From Syntrophobacteraceae bacterium (GTDB lineage: Bacteria > Desulfobacterota > Syntrophobacteria > Syntrophobacterales > Syntrophobacteraceae): 64,000 bases of DNA. Shown one piece after another: positions 1 to 8,545 of this stretch. The notes below the pieces were generated by a model. That model was not told the DNA's origin. It worked only from the letters and a program-made list of their open reading frames with translations, and did not search any database. The stretch spans positions 18,654 to 82,653 of the forward strand of contig JARLHO010000068.1 in the NCBI GenBank assembly GCA_031292215.1, given 5' to 3'. A program made the translations under genes and the position numbers. The stretch's first letter is position 1. Every line of letters begins with the position of its first letter.

Positions 1-315
1 TTCGGCAAAACACGATTCTGCGTTGATTTCGGTTAGAAACCCGAGTCCTCCCAGGTTTACGCCGATTATCGGGATGGACCTTTCCTCGATAAAACGCGCA
101 ACGCTAAGGAAGGTCCCGTCTCCGCCAACGACGACGACAGTTTCTGTCTGTTCGGGGATGTCGATTTTTTCGTAGGTGCGGCTTACTCCTGAATTATCAA
201 TGTTTTCGCGGATAAAGACCTCGATATCCCGCTTGCCGAACCATTTTGCGAGTTGGTGGGCAAGAAGGGCGGCTTCGGGCCGCATGCGTTTATATATTAT
301 CGACACAAGGCGCAT
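1..315 (-). CDS. nadK: NAD kinase, N-terminal part (runs off left edge)
   Basis: The first 105 codons of an NAD kinase, which phosphorylates NAD to NADP in the cytosol using ATP or polyphosphate. The visible part contains the family's GGDGT nucleotide-binding motif (about residues 66-70) followed by a NLGGLGFLTE segment, both diagnostic of NadK. The ATG at 315-313 is preceded by a good GGAGG ribosome site about 6 bases upstream, which fixes the start. The gene continues beyond base 1, so its C-terminal half is not seen. It is divergent from the receiver-GGDEF gene, with about 190 bases between them. I am confident of the family; nothing unusual is visible. Confidence 0.93.
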   Translation of the reverse strand, partial: MRLVSIIYKRMRPEAALLAHQLAKWFGKRDIEVFIRENIDNSGVSRTYEKIDIPEQTETVVVVGGDGTFLSVARFIEERSIPIIGVNLGGLGFLTEINAESCFAE

Positions 316-501
316 CGAAATCCTCCAAAATAGAAATCATACGGGCATGGAAACGGGATTGTGTGAAAATATTTGTCAAAATTCTCCAGTTGCTCTACTT
401 TGCATCGGCATGATCATTTTATTTGCCTATAGGCTGTTATTGTGGACGAGTCAAGAGATTTGCCGCGCGCCCTGACCCGTCGATAGCGCAGAGGTGGCCC
501 G

Positions 502-1419
502 ATGAAAGAAGAGAAACCAAACGCAGTCTCCTCCCAGACGATACTCGTAGTAGATGACGAGCCGCAGGCCTGCGAAATTCTCTCGGACGCGCTTTCCTCC
601 TGGGGCCACAATGTCGAGGTAGCCTACGACGGCAGCGAGGCGCTGGGTAAAATCAGGGAAAAAAAGTTCACTATCGTAATAACGGACATGGATATGCCTC
701 GAATGGACGGGATGGAGCTGATCGAGCACATAGCCCGCGATTATGCCCATATCGATGTAATCGCCATTACAGGCCATATAATGAAATATAAGTATACGGA
801 GGTGGTGGAGGCCGGAGCTGCCGATTTCATTACGAAGCCTTTTTCGCTCAATGAATTCGAGGCGAAGCTAAATAGACTCATAAGGGAGAGGGGCCTGCGC
901 AATCAACTCGAACGGCTCGCCGTTCACGACCCTTTGACCTCTCTTTGTAACCGCCGCTCCTTTGAGGATACTGCCCGCAGGGAGGCCATGCGCGCGGTCC
1001 GCTACCATCATACGCTTTTCCTTTTCTATATGGATATAGACAATTTCAAAAAATATAACGACCTGTACGGACACCAGGCGGGCGACGGGCTGCTCGTCAA
1101 AGTGGCCGAGCTGCTGACCAATTCGATCCGGGAAAATATCGACACCGTCTACCGCTACGGGGGCGATGAGTTCATAATGCTGCTTCCTCATCTGCCCGTC
1201 GACCAGGCGAGAAGAGTCGCCGAGCGCGTCTGCTGGAATTTTAACCTCTTGGAATTCAAACCGACGGCTTTTTCAATCGGTATAGCCAGGTTTATCGAAA
1301 AGTCGGGTTCTATCGATGGGGACATCGAAGACATGATTTGTCGGGCTGACAAGGCGCTCTATGCGGCAAAAAAAGAATATGGCAAAAACTGCGTTCATGT
1401 CGATTGGGAATCGTGCTAA
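502..1419 (+). CDS. Response regulator with GGDEF (diguanylate cyclase) domain
   Basis: A 305-residue PleD-like output protein. Residues about 14-130 are a receiver domain with acidic pair DD (18-19), phospho-acceptor Asp62 in DMDMP and the lysine in TKPF. Residues about 140-300 are a GGDEF domain with an intact GGDEF active site at 220-224, so it is predicted to make cyclic di-GMP when phosphorylated. The inhibitory I-site RxxD expected just upstream is not intact: the position normally occupied by Arg is Glu, although the Asp is present, so product feedback may be absent or altered. No kinase lies beside it, so its partner is unknown. The start follows an AGGTGG-like ribosome site. Confidence 0.9.
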   Translation: MKEEKPNAVSSQTILVVDDEPQACEILSDALSSWGHNVEVAYDGSEALGKIREKKFTIVITDMDMPRMDGMELIEHIARDYAHIDVIAITGHIMKYKYTEVVEAGAADFITKPFSLNEFEAKLNRLIRERGLRNQLERLAVHDPLTSLCNRRSFEDTARREAMRAVRYHHTLFLFYMDIDNFKKYNDLYGHQAGDGLLVKVAELLTNSIRENIDTVYRYGGDEFIMLLPHLPVDQARRVAERVCWNFNLLEFKPTAFSIGIARFIEKSGSIDGDIEDMICRADKALYAAKKEYGKNCVHVDWESC

Positions 1420-1462
1420 GAGTTTGGGGCGTCCAAAAAGAGGGCCATTTACAATTAAACTC

Positions 1463-1491
1463 TTGACACCCCCCCATGCGTACTTTATATA
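1463..1491 (+). promoter_or_regulatory. Consensus sigma-70 promoter
   Basis: A perfect TTGACA (1463-1468) and a TATATA (1486-1491) are separated by 17 bases, the best housekeeping promoter I see in the window. Transcription would start near 1498. The first 60 bases of the transcript can fold: CTGACT near 1495 pairs with AGTCAG near 1551, enclosing a smaller GGGC/GCCC hairpin. It would read into the 6S RNA candidate and on into speD. Confidence 0.75.
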
Positions 1492-1592
1492 GGGCTGACT
1501 GCGAGGGCAAAGGCGCCCTTGTATTAAGTGGTGAGAATTGCTGGACTTAGTCAGGCGCTTGAAACCTGGCTTCAAAATGGAGATAGGCTGGC

Positions 1593-1800
1593 GCTGCCGT
1601 TGGATCTGCGGCCGATGCAGGAAGCGGATTCGGGCGGCTCCTTTTTGGCGTTCACTCGTGTGCGAGTCCACTATATGATGTGGCATTAAGTCCGCTCTTA
1701 ACTCTGGCAGTGCTGAGTCCATCCTCGGATGGCTGAAAACGGGGACACCCGAACACCGTTTTCAGAAAAGCTCACGGTGGCATCTCCGGCAACGGGCGGC
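1593..1800 (+). ncRNA. ssrS: 6S RNA (RNA polymerase-binding RNA)
   Basis: About 208 bases that look like 6S RNA, which binds sigma-70 RNA polymerase by mimicking an open promoter. Seen directly: the ends pair (CCGTTG 1597-1602 with CAACGG 1790-1795, then GATGC 1614-1618 with GCATC 1780-1784). The 5' arm GATGC..GAAGCGG and the 3' arm GGTGGCATCTC resemble the conserved E. coli arms. A CCAC..GTGGC hairpin sits in the middle, as in the known central bubble, and the 3' side has GAGTCC..CTCGG..TGAAAAC. A weaker promoter, TTGAAA (1559-1564) with GATAGG (1582-1587) at 17 bases, would start almost exactly at the closing stem. Identification is by eye; a covariance-model search would settle it. Confidence 0.75.
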
Positions 1801-1860
1801 AAATAGTCTCATTTTATTTGTAACGGGAACTTCTGGTTCTCATAAGGGGAGGTGACACCC

Positions 1861-2301
1861 ATGGGCAAACCTGAATTCGGTTTCGGGGTCCATTTGATTT
1901 TGGATGGATACGGCTGTGACAGTGCGTCGCTGCAAGACATAAGCCTGATCTACAATTTTCTCGACAATTACCCTACGCAAATGGATATGACCAAGATCAT
2001 GCCCCCCTACGTTTTCCGGTATAACGGGCTGGTTCCGGAAGACTGGGGCGTATCTGGTTTTGTGCTGATCGCCGAAAGTCATATCAGCATTCATACATTC
2101 CCGGATAAGCAGTATCTGAGTATCGACATGTTCTCGTGCAAGCCTTTCGATACGGAAGTGGCGGTCCAGACCATAAAGAGCTATTTCAATATTCAAAAGC
2201 ATGAGGCCAAGATACTGGACAGGGGCCAGGAGTTTCCCAATACCGTTCGGGAATCGGCCCAGGTAGTGCGAATGGACAGGATGCTAAAGCAGCGCCACTA
2301 G
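1861..2301 (+). CDS. speD: S-adenosylmethionine decarboxylase proenzyme (short, class 1B type)
   Basis: A 146-residue pyruvoyl enzyme that makes decarboxylated S-adenosylmethionine, the aminopropyl donor for spermidine. The self-cleavage site is in AESHISIH: Ser73 would become the pyruvoyl group, with His78 (Ser+5) and Cys93 (Ser+20) at the spacing known from the Thermotoga and Bacillus enzymes. The length fits the short class, not the 264-residue E. coli class. The start at 1861 is chosen because AAGGGGAGG lies 7 bases upstream; an in-frame GTG at 1852 lies within that site. It sits 60 bases after the 6S RNA candidate. No spermidine synthase is visible nearby. Some SpeD homologues are known to have become arginine or ornithine decarboxylases, so substrate is inferred. 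Confidence 0.9.
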   Translation: MGKPEFGFGVHLILDGYGCDSASLQDISLIYNFLDNYPTQMDMTKIMPPYVFRYNGLVPEDWGVSGFVLIAESHISIHTFPDKQYLSIDMFSCKPFDTEVAVQTIKSYFNIQKHEAKILDRGQEFPNTVRESAQVVRMDRMLKQRH

Positions 2302-2396
2302 GGCCGGGCCGCGGTTCACAAGCCCCTGGTTTGAAAATTTTCGGGAAAATAAATTCGAAATCAGGGCGAGCGCCGGTTTGCAATAAAGAGTAGAAT

Positions 2397-2433
2397 GGGG
2401 GCGAAGGTCTTCGGGCCTGTCGCCCTTTTTTTT
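2397..2433 (+). terminator. Rho-independent terminator after speD
   Basis: GGGCGA (2398-2403) pairs with TCGCCC (2420-2425) and is followed at once by eight T residues. It lies between convergent speD and aguB and ends transcription from the speD side. Confidence 0.85.
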
Positions 2434-2435
2434 GT

Positions 2436-3320
2436 CTAGTCGCGGTAGAGAAGCGACAGGTCCTTGTAGGCGTCGATGCGGCGGTCTCGAAGAAATGGCC
2501 AGTTGCGACGCACCAGTTGAGTTCTCGCCATATCGATTGGCGCAATTAGCACCTGCTCGCCATCCCCGCCTGCTTTGGCCAAAAATTCGCCCTGGGGGCC
2601 GGCGATGAAGCTGTTGCCCCAAAAAAGGAGCCCCTCGCTCCCGGCTGCGCCCGCCGGCTCGAACCCGACCCTGTTTGCACAGACAACAGGAATGGAGTTG
2701 GCGATCGCATGAGACCTCTGGATGGTCGTCCAGGCGTCGAGCATCAGCTTGCGCTCCGAATCGGGCTCGTTTGCGCCCCAGCCGATGGCCGTGGGATAGA
2801 GAAGCAGATCGGCGCCGGATAGCGCCATCAGCCGTGCGGCTTCCGGGAACCACTGGTCCCAGCACACAAGCACGCCCAGTTTGCCAACCGATGTGGAAAT
2901 GGGGCGAAAGTCCCCGTCGCCGGGGGTGAAGTAGTACTTCTCGTAGTAGCCCGGATCGTCTGGAATGTGCATCTTGCGGTATTTTCCGGCTATTTCGCCG
3001 TCTTTTTCAAAGACCACCGCCGTATTGTGATACAAGCCTGCCGCGCGGAGTTCAAAAAAAGAGGCGACGATCACAATACGCAATTCCGCGGCCAGGGAGG
3101 CGAAGAGGTCGCTCGACGGTCCGGGGATCGGTTCGGCCAGGTCGAAGTGGGCGGGGTTTTCCGTCTGACAAAAATAAGGGCCAAGGTGCAACTCCTGGAG
3201 CAATACCAGCCGGGCCCCGTGGGATGCCGCTTTCCTGATGGCTGAAGCGCTCTTTTGCCTGTTGGCGTTGCAATCTTTCGTGCAACTTTGCTGGACGAGC
3301 CCCGTAACGAGTTCCTTCAT
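2436..3320 (-). CDS. aguB: N-carbamoylputrescine amidase
   Basis: A 294-residue nitrilase-superfamily enzyme that hydrolyses N-carbamoylputrescine to putrescine, CO2 and ammonia, the last step of the agmatine route. The catalytic Glu43 (LLQELHLG), Lys116 (KYRKMHIPD) and Cys153 (LVCWDQWFPE) are all present, and the sequence around Cys is the form typical of AguB. The start at 3320 uses an AAGGAG site 9 bases upstream and overlaps the aguA stop by 4 bases (ATGA), so the two are translationally coupled. A longer open frame upstream of 3320 lies inside aguA and is not counted. Confidence 0.95.
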   Translation of the reverse strand: MKELVTGLVQQSCTKDCNANRQKSASAIRKAASHGARLVLLQELHLGPYFCQTENPAHFDLAEPIPGPSSDLFASLAAELRIVIVASFFELRAAGLYHNTAVVFEKDGEIAGKYRKMHIPDDPGYYEKYYFTPGDGDFRPISTSVGKLGVLVCWDQWFPEAARLMALSGADLLLYPTAIGWGANEPDSERKLMLDAWTTIQRSHAIANSIPVVCANRVGFEPAGAAGSEGLLFWGNSFIAGPQGEFLAKAGGDGEQVLIAPIDMARTQLVRRNWPFLRDRRIDAYKDLSLLYRD

Positions 3321-4348
3321 TCCAGGACTCCTTTGGGCAACTGCATGGTGATGCAATGGAGCGAGCCGTTGCCGGTCAAAAGCGGCAGGCAGTTAACGCC
3401 CGTTGGCTTGCGGTCGGGGAAGGCCCGCCCGAGGATCTCGAGTGCCGCGGCGTCCTTGGGGGTCCCGTAGAGGGGGACAAGCACCGCATCGTTTATGACC
3501 AGAAAGTTTGCATAGGTCGCCGGAAGCCTGCGGCCGTCTTCGTCGTAGACTGCATCGGGCCAGGGAAGCGCAAAAACGCGATATGGTCTGCCCTCTGCTG
3601 TGCGAAGGACCCGTATTTGCTCGGCCATTTCCGCGAGCGGGCGGTAATGCGGGTCTTCGGGAGCATCGCATGCCGTGTAGACAATAACGTCATCGGGGCA
3701 TAACCGTGCAAGCGTGTCTATGTGCGAATCGGTGTCATCTCCCTGGATGGCGCCGGTATCTATCCAAAGCACCCGTTTTGCGCCAAACTCCCGGGAGAGT
3801 ACCTCCTCGACTCCGCTTCTGGAAAGATGAGGATTGCGGTTGGGGCTAAGCAGACAGGCCGAGGTGGTAAGAACTGTGCCCCGGCCGTCGGATTCAATGC
3901 TTCCGCCTTCGAGGACCACTCCTTGGGTCGCGAGTGGAGTTTTTCCAAAAGCCCCAAGCGTGGAAAGTTTGCGACTTATCTGGTTATCTAAATCGGAGCG
4001 GAATTTCAGGCCCCAGCCGTTAAAGACGAAATCGAGCAAAACCGGTCTATTTTCGGCCTCGTAGACGGTAATCGGACCAAAATCCCTGGCCCAGGTATCG
4101 TTTGTCTCGATCTCAAAGAGGTCGACGCGCTCAAGGGGCACCCGTCCACGGGCGAGCCGGCGTTTTGCCTCCTCCACATCGGGGGCAGCCAAAAGCAGTC
4201 GCTCGGACCGCACGATTTCCCGTGCGATTGCGACAGTCACATTTTGGACCGCCGAAAGATTTACCCATTCCGTGGCTTCGTGGGGCCACGCCATGAGGAC
4301 CGCGTCCTGCTCTTCCCACTCGGCGGGCAGCCTGCGTTTATTTTCCAT
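3317..4348 (-). CDS. aguA: Agmatine deiminase
   Basis: A 343-residue member of the guanidino-group-modifying (peptidylarginine deiminase-like) fold that converts agmatine to N-carbamoylputrescine and ammonia. Visible landmarks are WARDFGP, VLEGGSIE, DTDSHIDT with the catalytic His, and the C-terminal GNGSLHCIT containing the catalytic Cys (about residue 332). First gene of a two-gene aguA-aguB operon; together they turn agmatine into putrescine. A TTG two codons upstream (4354) is an alternative start; the ATG is preferred. No arginine decarboxylase is seen in the window to supply agmatine. Confidence 0.95.
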   Translation of the reverse strand: MENKRRLPAEWEEQDAVLMAWPHEATEWVNLSAVQNVTVAIAREIVRSERLLLAAPDVEEAKRRLARGRVPLERVDLFEIETNDTWARDFGPITVYEAENRPVLLDFVFNGWGLKFRSDLDNQISRKLSTLGAFGKTPLATQGVVLEGGSIESDGRGTVLTTSACLLSPNRNPHLSRSGVEEVLSREFGAKRVLWIDTGAIQGDDTDSHIDTLARLCPDDVIVYTACDAPEDPHYRPLAEMAEQIRVLRTAEGRPYRVFALPWPDAVYDEDGRRLPATYANFLVINDAVLVPLYGTPKDAAALEILGRAFPDRKPTGVNCLPLLTGNGSLHCITMQLPKGVLE

Positions 4349-4666
4349 CGCCAAACCAGTCCTGTGGTCCCCCGGACTATCCCGGGCGGTCGAGAAAGCT
4401 TTTTAGAAGCTGATGAAAGCTAAAACATTTATAAAACCACAACTGTTTGTTATTATCAAGAGCGGGCGGAATATTGCATCCAATTTTCCATGGACAACGT
4501 CTGAGCTGCTTGTTAGACTTGTGGCCAACCGATAAGTCCGGCGTTGTCCTCTGGGGGCAGGCTAATTGTCTCCGCGGTCGATGCGAAATTTTTACGGCTT
4601 GCGAACTGGAGTTCTCAGGTCAGGGCATCTATTTGCCTTTGGTTTAGTCATGGGAAAGAAAGTGAA
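4349..4666. other. Intergenic space between divergent aguA and the CBS-domain gene
   Basis: About 320 bases with no gene I can support. The middle (about 4415-4470) is AT-rich and is the likely place for divergent promoters, but no clear -35/-10 pair stands out. Confidence 0.4.
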
Positions 4667-5542
4667 TTGAAATTGGAAGAACCGACAGCCAAGGGAATTC
4701 AGAATTGGCTAAGAATGTGCTTTCGGCGCCTTGCCGGGGTTGAAAACGCCGATGACGTCGAAAAAGAGATACAGCAGCTAATTGACGAAGGGGAGCAGCG
4801 CGGGCTTATCTCCGAAGATGAAGGGGAGATGATCCAGGGGATTTTTTCCTTTCGCGACACCATAGCCCGCGAAATCATGGTCCCGCGCACCGATACGGTG
4901 TACGCGGAGGCCGATACCACACTCTTTGAAATCATCAAGACCATTATCGAGAGCGGACATTCAAGGATCCCTATCTTTCAGGACAATATCGACAACATCA
5001 CCGGAACGCTCCATGCCAAGGACCTTCTTCAATACTGGCACACCGACGATGTATTGATCCGTGACATCGTGCGCCCTCCCTATTTTATTCCCGAGACCAA
5101 AAAAATCAGCGAGGTCCTAAAAGATTTCCGAGACAATAAGTCTCATATGGCCATCGTGATCGACGAATATGGCGGGACGGCGGGCATACTTACGCTCGAA
5201 GACATCATTGAGGAGATAATCGGCGAGGTTATGGACGAATACGACGCCGAGCAAAAACTCATCGTGGAGCACGAGGACGGGTCGATCTCCGTCAATGCTC
5301 GCCTGGATGTGGAAAAACTGGAAGACTTCCTTCATGTGGATCTGCCGCAGGGAGATTTTGAATCGGTTGGCGGCTTCATTATCAGCCTCATCGGGAAAGT
5401 GCCCGAGGTATCCGAAAAAGTTATCTACGAGGGCATGGAGATCGTGATAGAGGCGGCTACGAGCAGAAAGATCGACAGGGTGCGCATTCGAAAAACGGGC
5501 GAGGAAACTTCCGAGGTGTCTTCCGGCAAAGAGTCGCGCTAG
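4667..5542 (+). CDS. CorC/HlyC-type CBS-domain protein
   Basis: About 291 residues, the same length as E. coli CorC. Order: N-terminal helical stretch, two CBS domains (about residues 65-190, with MVPRTD and SRIPIFQ typical of the pair, and HMAIVIDEYGGTAGI in the second), then a CorC_HlyC FAD-binding-like domain. CorC-type proteins are linked to magnesium/cobalt efflux and adenine-nucleotide binding, but the cellular role is not firmly known. The open frame extends upstream to 4544, but that part reads as noncoding; a TTG at 4667 gives the family length and is a guess, as no strong ribosome site is seen. It precedes lnt, an arrangement also known in enterobacteria (ybeX-lnt). Confidence 0.85.
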   Translation: MKLEEPTAKGIQNWLRMCFRRLAGVENADDVEKEIQQLIDEGEQRGLISEDEGEMIQGIFSFRDTIAREIMVPRTDTVYAEADTTLFEIIKTIIESGHSRIPIFQDNIDNITGTLHAKDLLQYWHTDDVLIRDIVRPPYFIPETKKISEVLKDFRDNKSHMAIVIDEYGGTAGILTLEDIIEEIIGEVMDEYDAEQKLIVEHEDGSISVNARLDVEKLEDFLHVDLPQGDFESVGGFIISLIGKVPEVSEKVIYEGMEIVIEAATSRKIDRVRIRKTGEETSEVSSGKESR

Positions 5543-5625
5543 CTCCTCTGTTTCTGTGTGGCGGATTGGGCTTGAACGCAACCTGGTATAAATCCATCTG
5601 ATGATATCATTACACATGAATTAGC

Positions 5626-7155
5626 ATGTACGCCATATTGCTATCGGTCCTTAGCGGACTATTGCTTTCGGCCGGCTTTCCCAAGCCGGCTATGTTCTAC
5701 CTGGCGTGGGTGGCCCTGGTCCCGCTTCTTCTGGCGGTTCGGGGAAGGTCCGCGAAACGGGCCCTTATGCTGGGCTATCTCTGCGGGTTTGTCCATTCCT
5801 TGACCTGCCTGTACTGGATCGATTACGCCATCTATCACTTCGGAGGTTTTTCCTTCGTTTTGTCCTGCCTTATCCTTTCGCTGCTCTGCGCGATCATGGC
5901 CATCTATCCGGCTCTTTTTGCCCTTGCCGCCCAAAAGTTCGAAGGATTCCCCGCTCTCTATGTCTTTGGGCTGCCGTTTGTGTGGGTTACGCTCGAATGG
6001 ATCCGGGCCCACGTGATCACCGGGTTTCCGTGGGCGGATCTCGGCTACACCCAGACGCCGCTTCTCCACCTCGTTCAGGTGGCCGATCTCACAGGGGTCT
6101 ATGGGGTTAGCTGGCTGGTGGTGCTTGCCGGCACCGTCATCTCGGGGTTTATCGCAAACTATTGCCGACGCTCCGGCGTAGTGGTGCTGGCCGGTATGAT
6201 CGCGCTTGTCCTGACGTACGGGTTTGTTAGAGCCGCCCAAATCGAACGGTTGGAGCATCTGCAGACTGCGTTAAACGTATCGGTCGTACAGGGCAATATC
6301 TCCCAGGATGAGAAGTGGGACCGCGCGGCGGTGGATAAAACCATCCAAACCTACGGGCGCCTGAGCGCGGAGGCCGCACGCAAAAATCCTGCGCCAGACC
6401 TTATCGTGTGGCCCGAATCCGCCATGCCTTTTTTTTACGGTATAAACCGCACGCTTAGCCTCAAGGTCGAAGACGTCGTAAAAAACATCGGAAAACCGCT
6501 GCTCTTTGGAAGCCTGGGGGTTGCGCCCTCCGGCGGGAAGGTCCATCTGCTAAACAGCGCCTATCTTCTAGACGGCGGGGCCGCGCTCCTTGGCTCTTAC
6601 GCAAAGCAGCACCTGGTGCCCTTCGGAGAATATGTGCCCTGGATGAGCCTGTTTAGTTTTGCAAAGAGCGCCTCCGTTGGGCCGGTGGATTTTGTCCCCG
6701 GAAAAAACCCGGGGCCGGTGATCTTAAAAGGGCTCCCCTTGGGAGTTCTTATCTGCTACGAGGACATATTTGCCGGGATTGCGCGCAAAACGGTTCAAAG
6801 AGGGGCCGAAGTCCTTATAAACATTACTAACGACGCCTGGTACGGGGATACCTCCGGGCCCTACCAGGAGCTTGAAATATCGCGCTGGCGCGCGATCGAG
6901 TGCCGGGTCCCGCTCGCGCGGGCCGCCAACACCGGAATCAGCGCCGTCTTCGATGCCACGGGGCGCGAACAGGGCTCTCTTGCCCTTGACAGGAGCGGTT
7001 TTCTTACGTGCGCCGTTTATCCGATGTCTTATCTTTCGTTTTATGTTACATACGGTGATCTTTTTGCCTGGCTCTGTGTTTTTTGCTCTTTTTGCGCAAT
7101 AATACTCAGGCTTATGTTCCCGATCCGGTCTGCTTTTTCCGGAAATAAGAAATGA
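5626..7155 (+). CDS. lnt: Apolipoprotein N-acyltransferase
   Basis: A 509-residue inner-membrane enzyme that transfers the third acyl chain from phospholipid to the N-terminal Cys of lipoproteins. The first ~200 residues contain six to seven hydrophobic segments; the rest is a periplasmic nitrilase-like domain with catalytic Glu264 (VWPESAMP), Lys327 (YAKQHLVPFGEY) and Cys377 (LICYEDIF), then a last membrane segment near 480-500. All three catalytic residues match the E. coli triad. The gene follows the CBS-domain gene by about 80 bases and is followed 43 bases later by prfB; all three are probably co-transcribed. Confidence 0.96.
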   Translation: MYAILLSVLSGLLLSAGFPKPAMFYLAWVALVPLLLAVRGRSAKRALMLGYLCGFVHSLTCLYWIDYAIYHFGGFSFVLSCLILSLLCAIMAIYPALFALAAQKFEGFPALYVFGLPFVWVTLEWIRAHVITGFPWADLGYTQTPLLHLVQVADLTGVYGVSWLVVLAGTVISGFIANYCRRSGVVVLAGMIALVLTYGFVRAAQIERLEHLQTALNVSVVQGNISQDEKWDRAAVDKTIQTYGRLSAEAARKNPAPDLIVWPESAMPFFYGINRTLSLKVEDVVKNIGKPLLFGSLGVAPSGGKVHLLNSAYLLDGGAALLGSYAKQHLVPFGEYVPWMSLFSFAKSASVGPVDFVPGKNPGPVILKGLPLGVLICYEDIFAGIARKTVQRGAEVLINITNDAWYGDTSGPYQELEISRWRAIECRVPLARAANTGISAVFDATGREQGSLALDRSGFLTCAVYPMSYLSFYVTYGDLFAWLCVFCSFCAIILRLMFPIRSAFSGNKK

Positions 7156-7198
7156 GAAGGTCGTTTAAAATTTCGATCCGCAACAGGAGGATACCCCG

Positions 7199-8345
7199 AT
7201 GAATATGGATATTTCCGAACTGAAAACCGCCCTCAAAGACCTTTTGCAAAGATTTCAAACCCTGGGAGGCTATCTTTGACATCGCGGGAAAAGAGGCCCG
7301 GACAGCCGAGCTTGAAAAGCTCATGGCCAGGCAGGACTTCTGGGATGACCCCGAGTCCGGCCGCGATGTTGTAAAGGAACGTTCGGAACTAAACGATATT
7401 ATTCTTTCCTGGAAAAATCTGGCTGCGGAGATCGAAGACAACGCGCTGCTCTTCGAGATGGCCGTCGAGGAGGAAGACGAGCTAAGTCTTTTGGAAGTCC
7501 AGCGCAAGCTAAAGGAACTCCGGAAAAAATACAGGGACATGGAACTGTGGCAGATGCTAAGCGATGAAAACGACGACAAGAATGCCATCGTGACCATCAA
7601 CGCCGGGGCCGGGGGGACCGAGGCGCAGGACTGGACGGAGATGCTGCTTAGAATGTACCTGCGCTGGTGCGAGAGAAAGAATCTGAAAGTCGAGATGATC
7701 GACCTTCAGGAAGGCGAGGAGGCGGGCGTTAAAAATGTCACCTTCACGGTTTCGGGCTCGTATGCGCACGGAATGATGAAGGCCGAATCGGGCGTGCATC
7801 GCCTGGTAAGGATCTCTCCTTTCGATGCCAGCGGCCGGAGGCATACGTCATTTGCCGCCGTTTTGGTCTTCCCGGAAATAGATGACCGGATAGAGATCGA
7901 AGTAAAACAGTCCGATCTGCGTGTGGACACTTTCCGGGCAAGCGGGGCGGGGGGGCAGCACGTCAACAAGACCAGTTCGGCGGTCAGGATTACGCACCTG
8001 CCAACAGGCATTGTCGTGCAGTGCCAGAATGAGAAGTCCCAGCACCGAAATCGCGAGATAGCCCTAAAAATTCTCAAAGCAAGGCTCTATGAGCGTGAAA
8101 AGCGGGCGCAGCAGGCAAAGCAACAGCAAACCCACGATAACTTGGATGATATTGCGTGGGGTAACCAGATCCGCTCCTACGTCATGCAGCCGTACCAACT
8201 GGTAAAGGACCACCGCACAAATGTCGAGAAAGGAAACGTGGAGAGCGTTCTAGACGGCGAACTGGACGACTTCATCGAGGCCTACCTGTTCAGTTCGATG
8301 AGCCTGCGGGAAAATAGCGCGGGAAACGGTGGGGCCGCGGCCTGA
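7199..8345 (+). CDS. prfB: Peptide chain release factor 2, programmed +1 frameshift
   Basis: Release factor 2 (about 381 residues) for UGA and UAA stops. It is read in two pieces: 7199-7276, then, after skipping T7277, 7278-8345. The zero frame starts at ATG 7199 (GGAGG 8 bases upstream) and meets TGA at 7277-7279 after 26 codons; the +1 frame encodes the remaining 355 residues. The protein has the SPF tripeptide used for stop recognition (ISPFDASG) and the GGQ motif (GAGGQHVNKT) that triggers hydrolysis. An annotation pipeline that ignores the shift would truncate the gene to start at 7323. Downstream of lnt on the same strand. Confidence 0.97.
7264..7280 (+). promoter_or_regulatory. prfB autoregulatory frameshift site
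   Basis: The slippery CTT TGA C (7274-7280) follows TAT, and a Shine-Dalgarno-like GGGAGG (7264-7269) lies 4 bases upstream of CTT. This is the conserved arrangement by which low RF2 makes ribosomes slip +1 and so produce more RF2. Confidence 0.95.
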
Positions 8346-8390
8346 AAAGTTCCTCTCACCTTCTCCTGCCATCATGGCAGTCAACCAGTA

Positions 8391-8428
8391 TAAAAAATAA
8401 AAGCGCCGGAGGGGAACCCCCCGGCGCC
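8391..8428 (-). terminator. Terminator of the minus-strand amtB gene
   Basis: GCGCCGG (8403-8409) pairs with CCGGCGC (8421-8427). Read on the minus strand it is followed by TTTTATTTTTTA, so it ends transcription of the amtB at 8546-9841. There is no T-run on the plus side, so it is less likely to stop prfB transcripts. Confidence 0.75.
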
Positions 8429-8545
8429 GTCTTCCAGGATTTATGACAGCGCTACCTGGCAATTTTCAAACTACCACCGGTACTATCGGATTACAAGAAA
8501 AATTGCGCGCAGGAAAAGTTCGCGTTTCTGAGAAAGGGAAACGGA

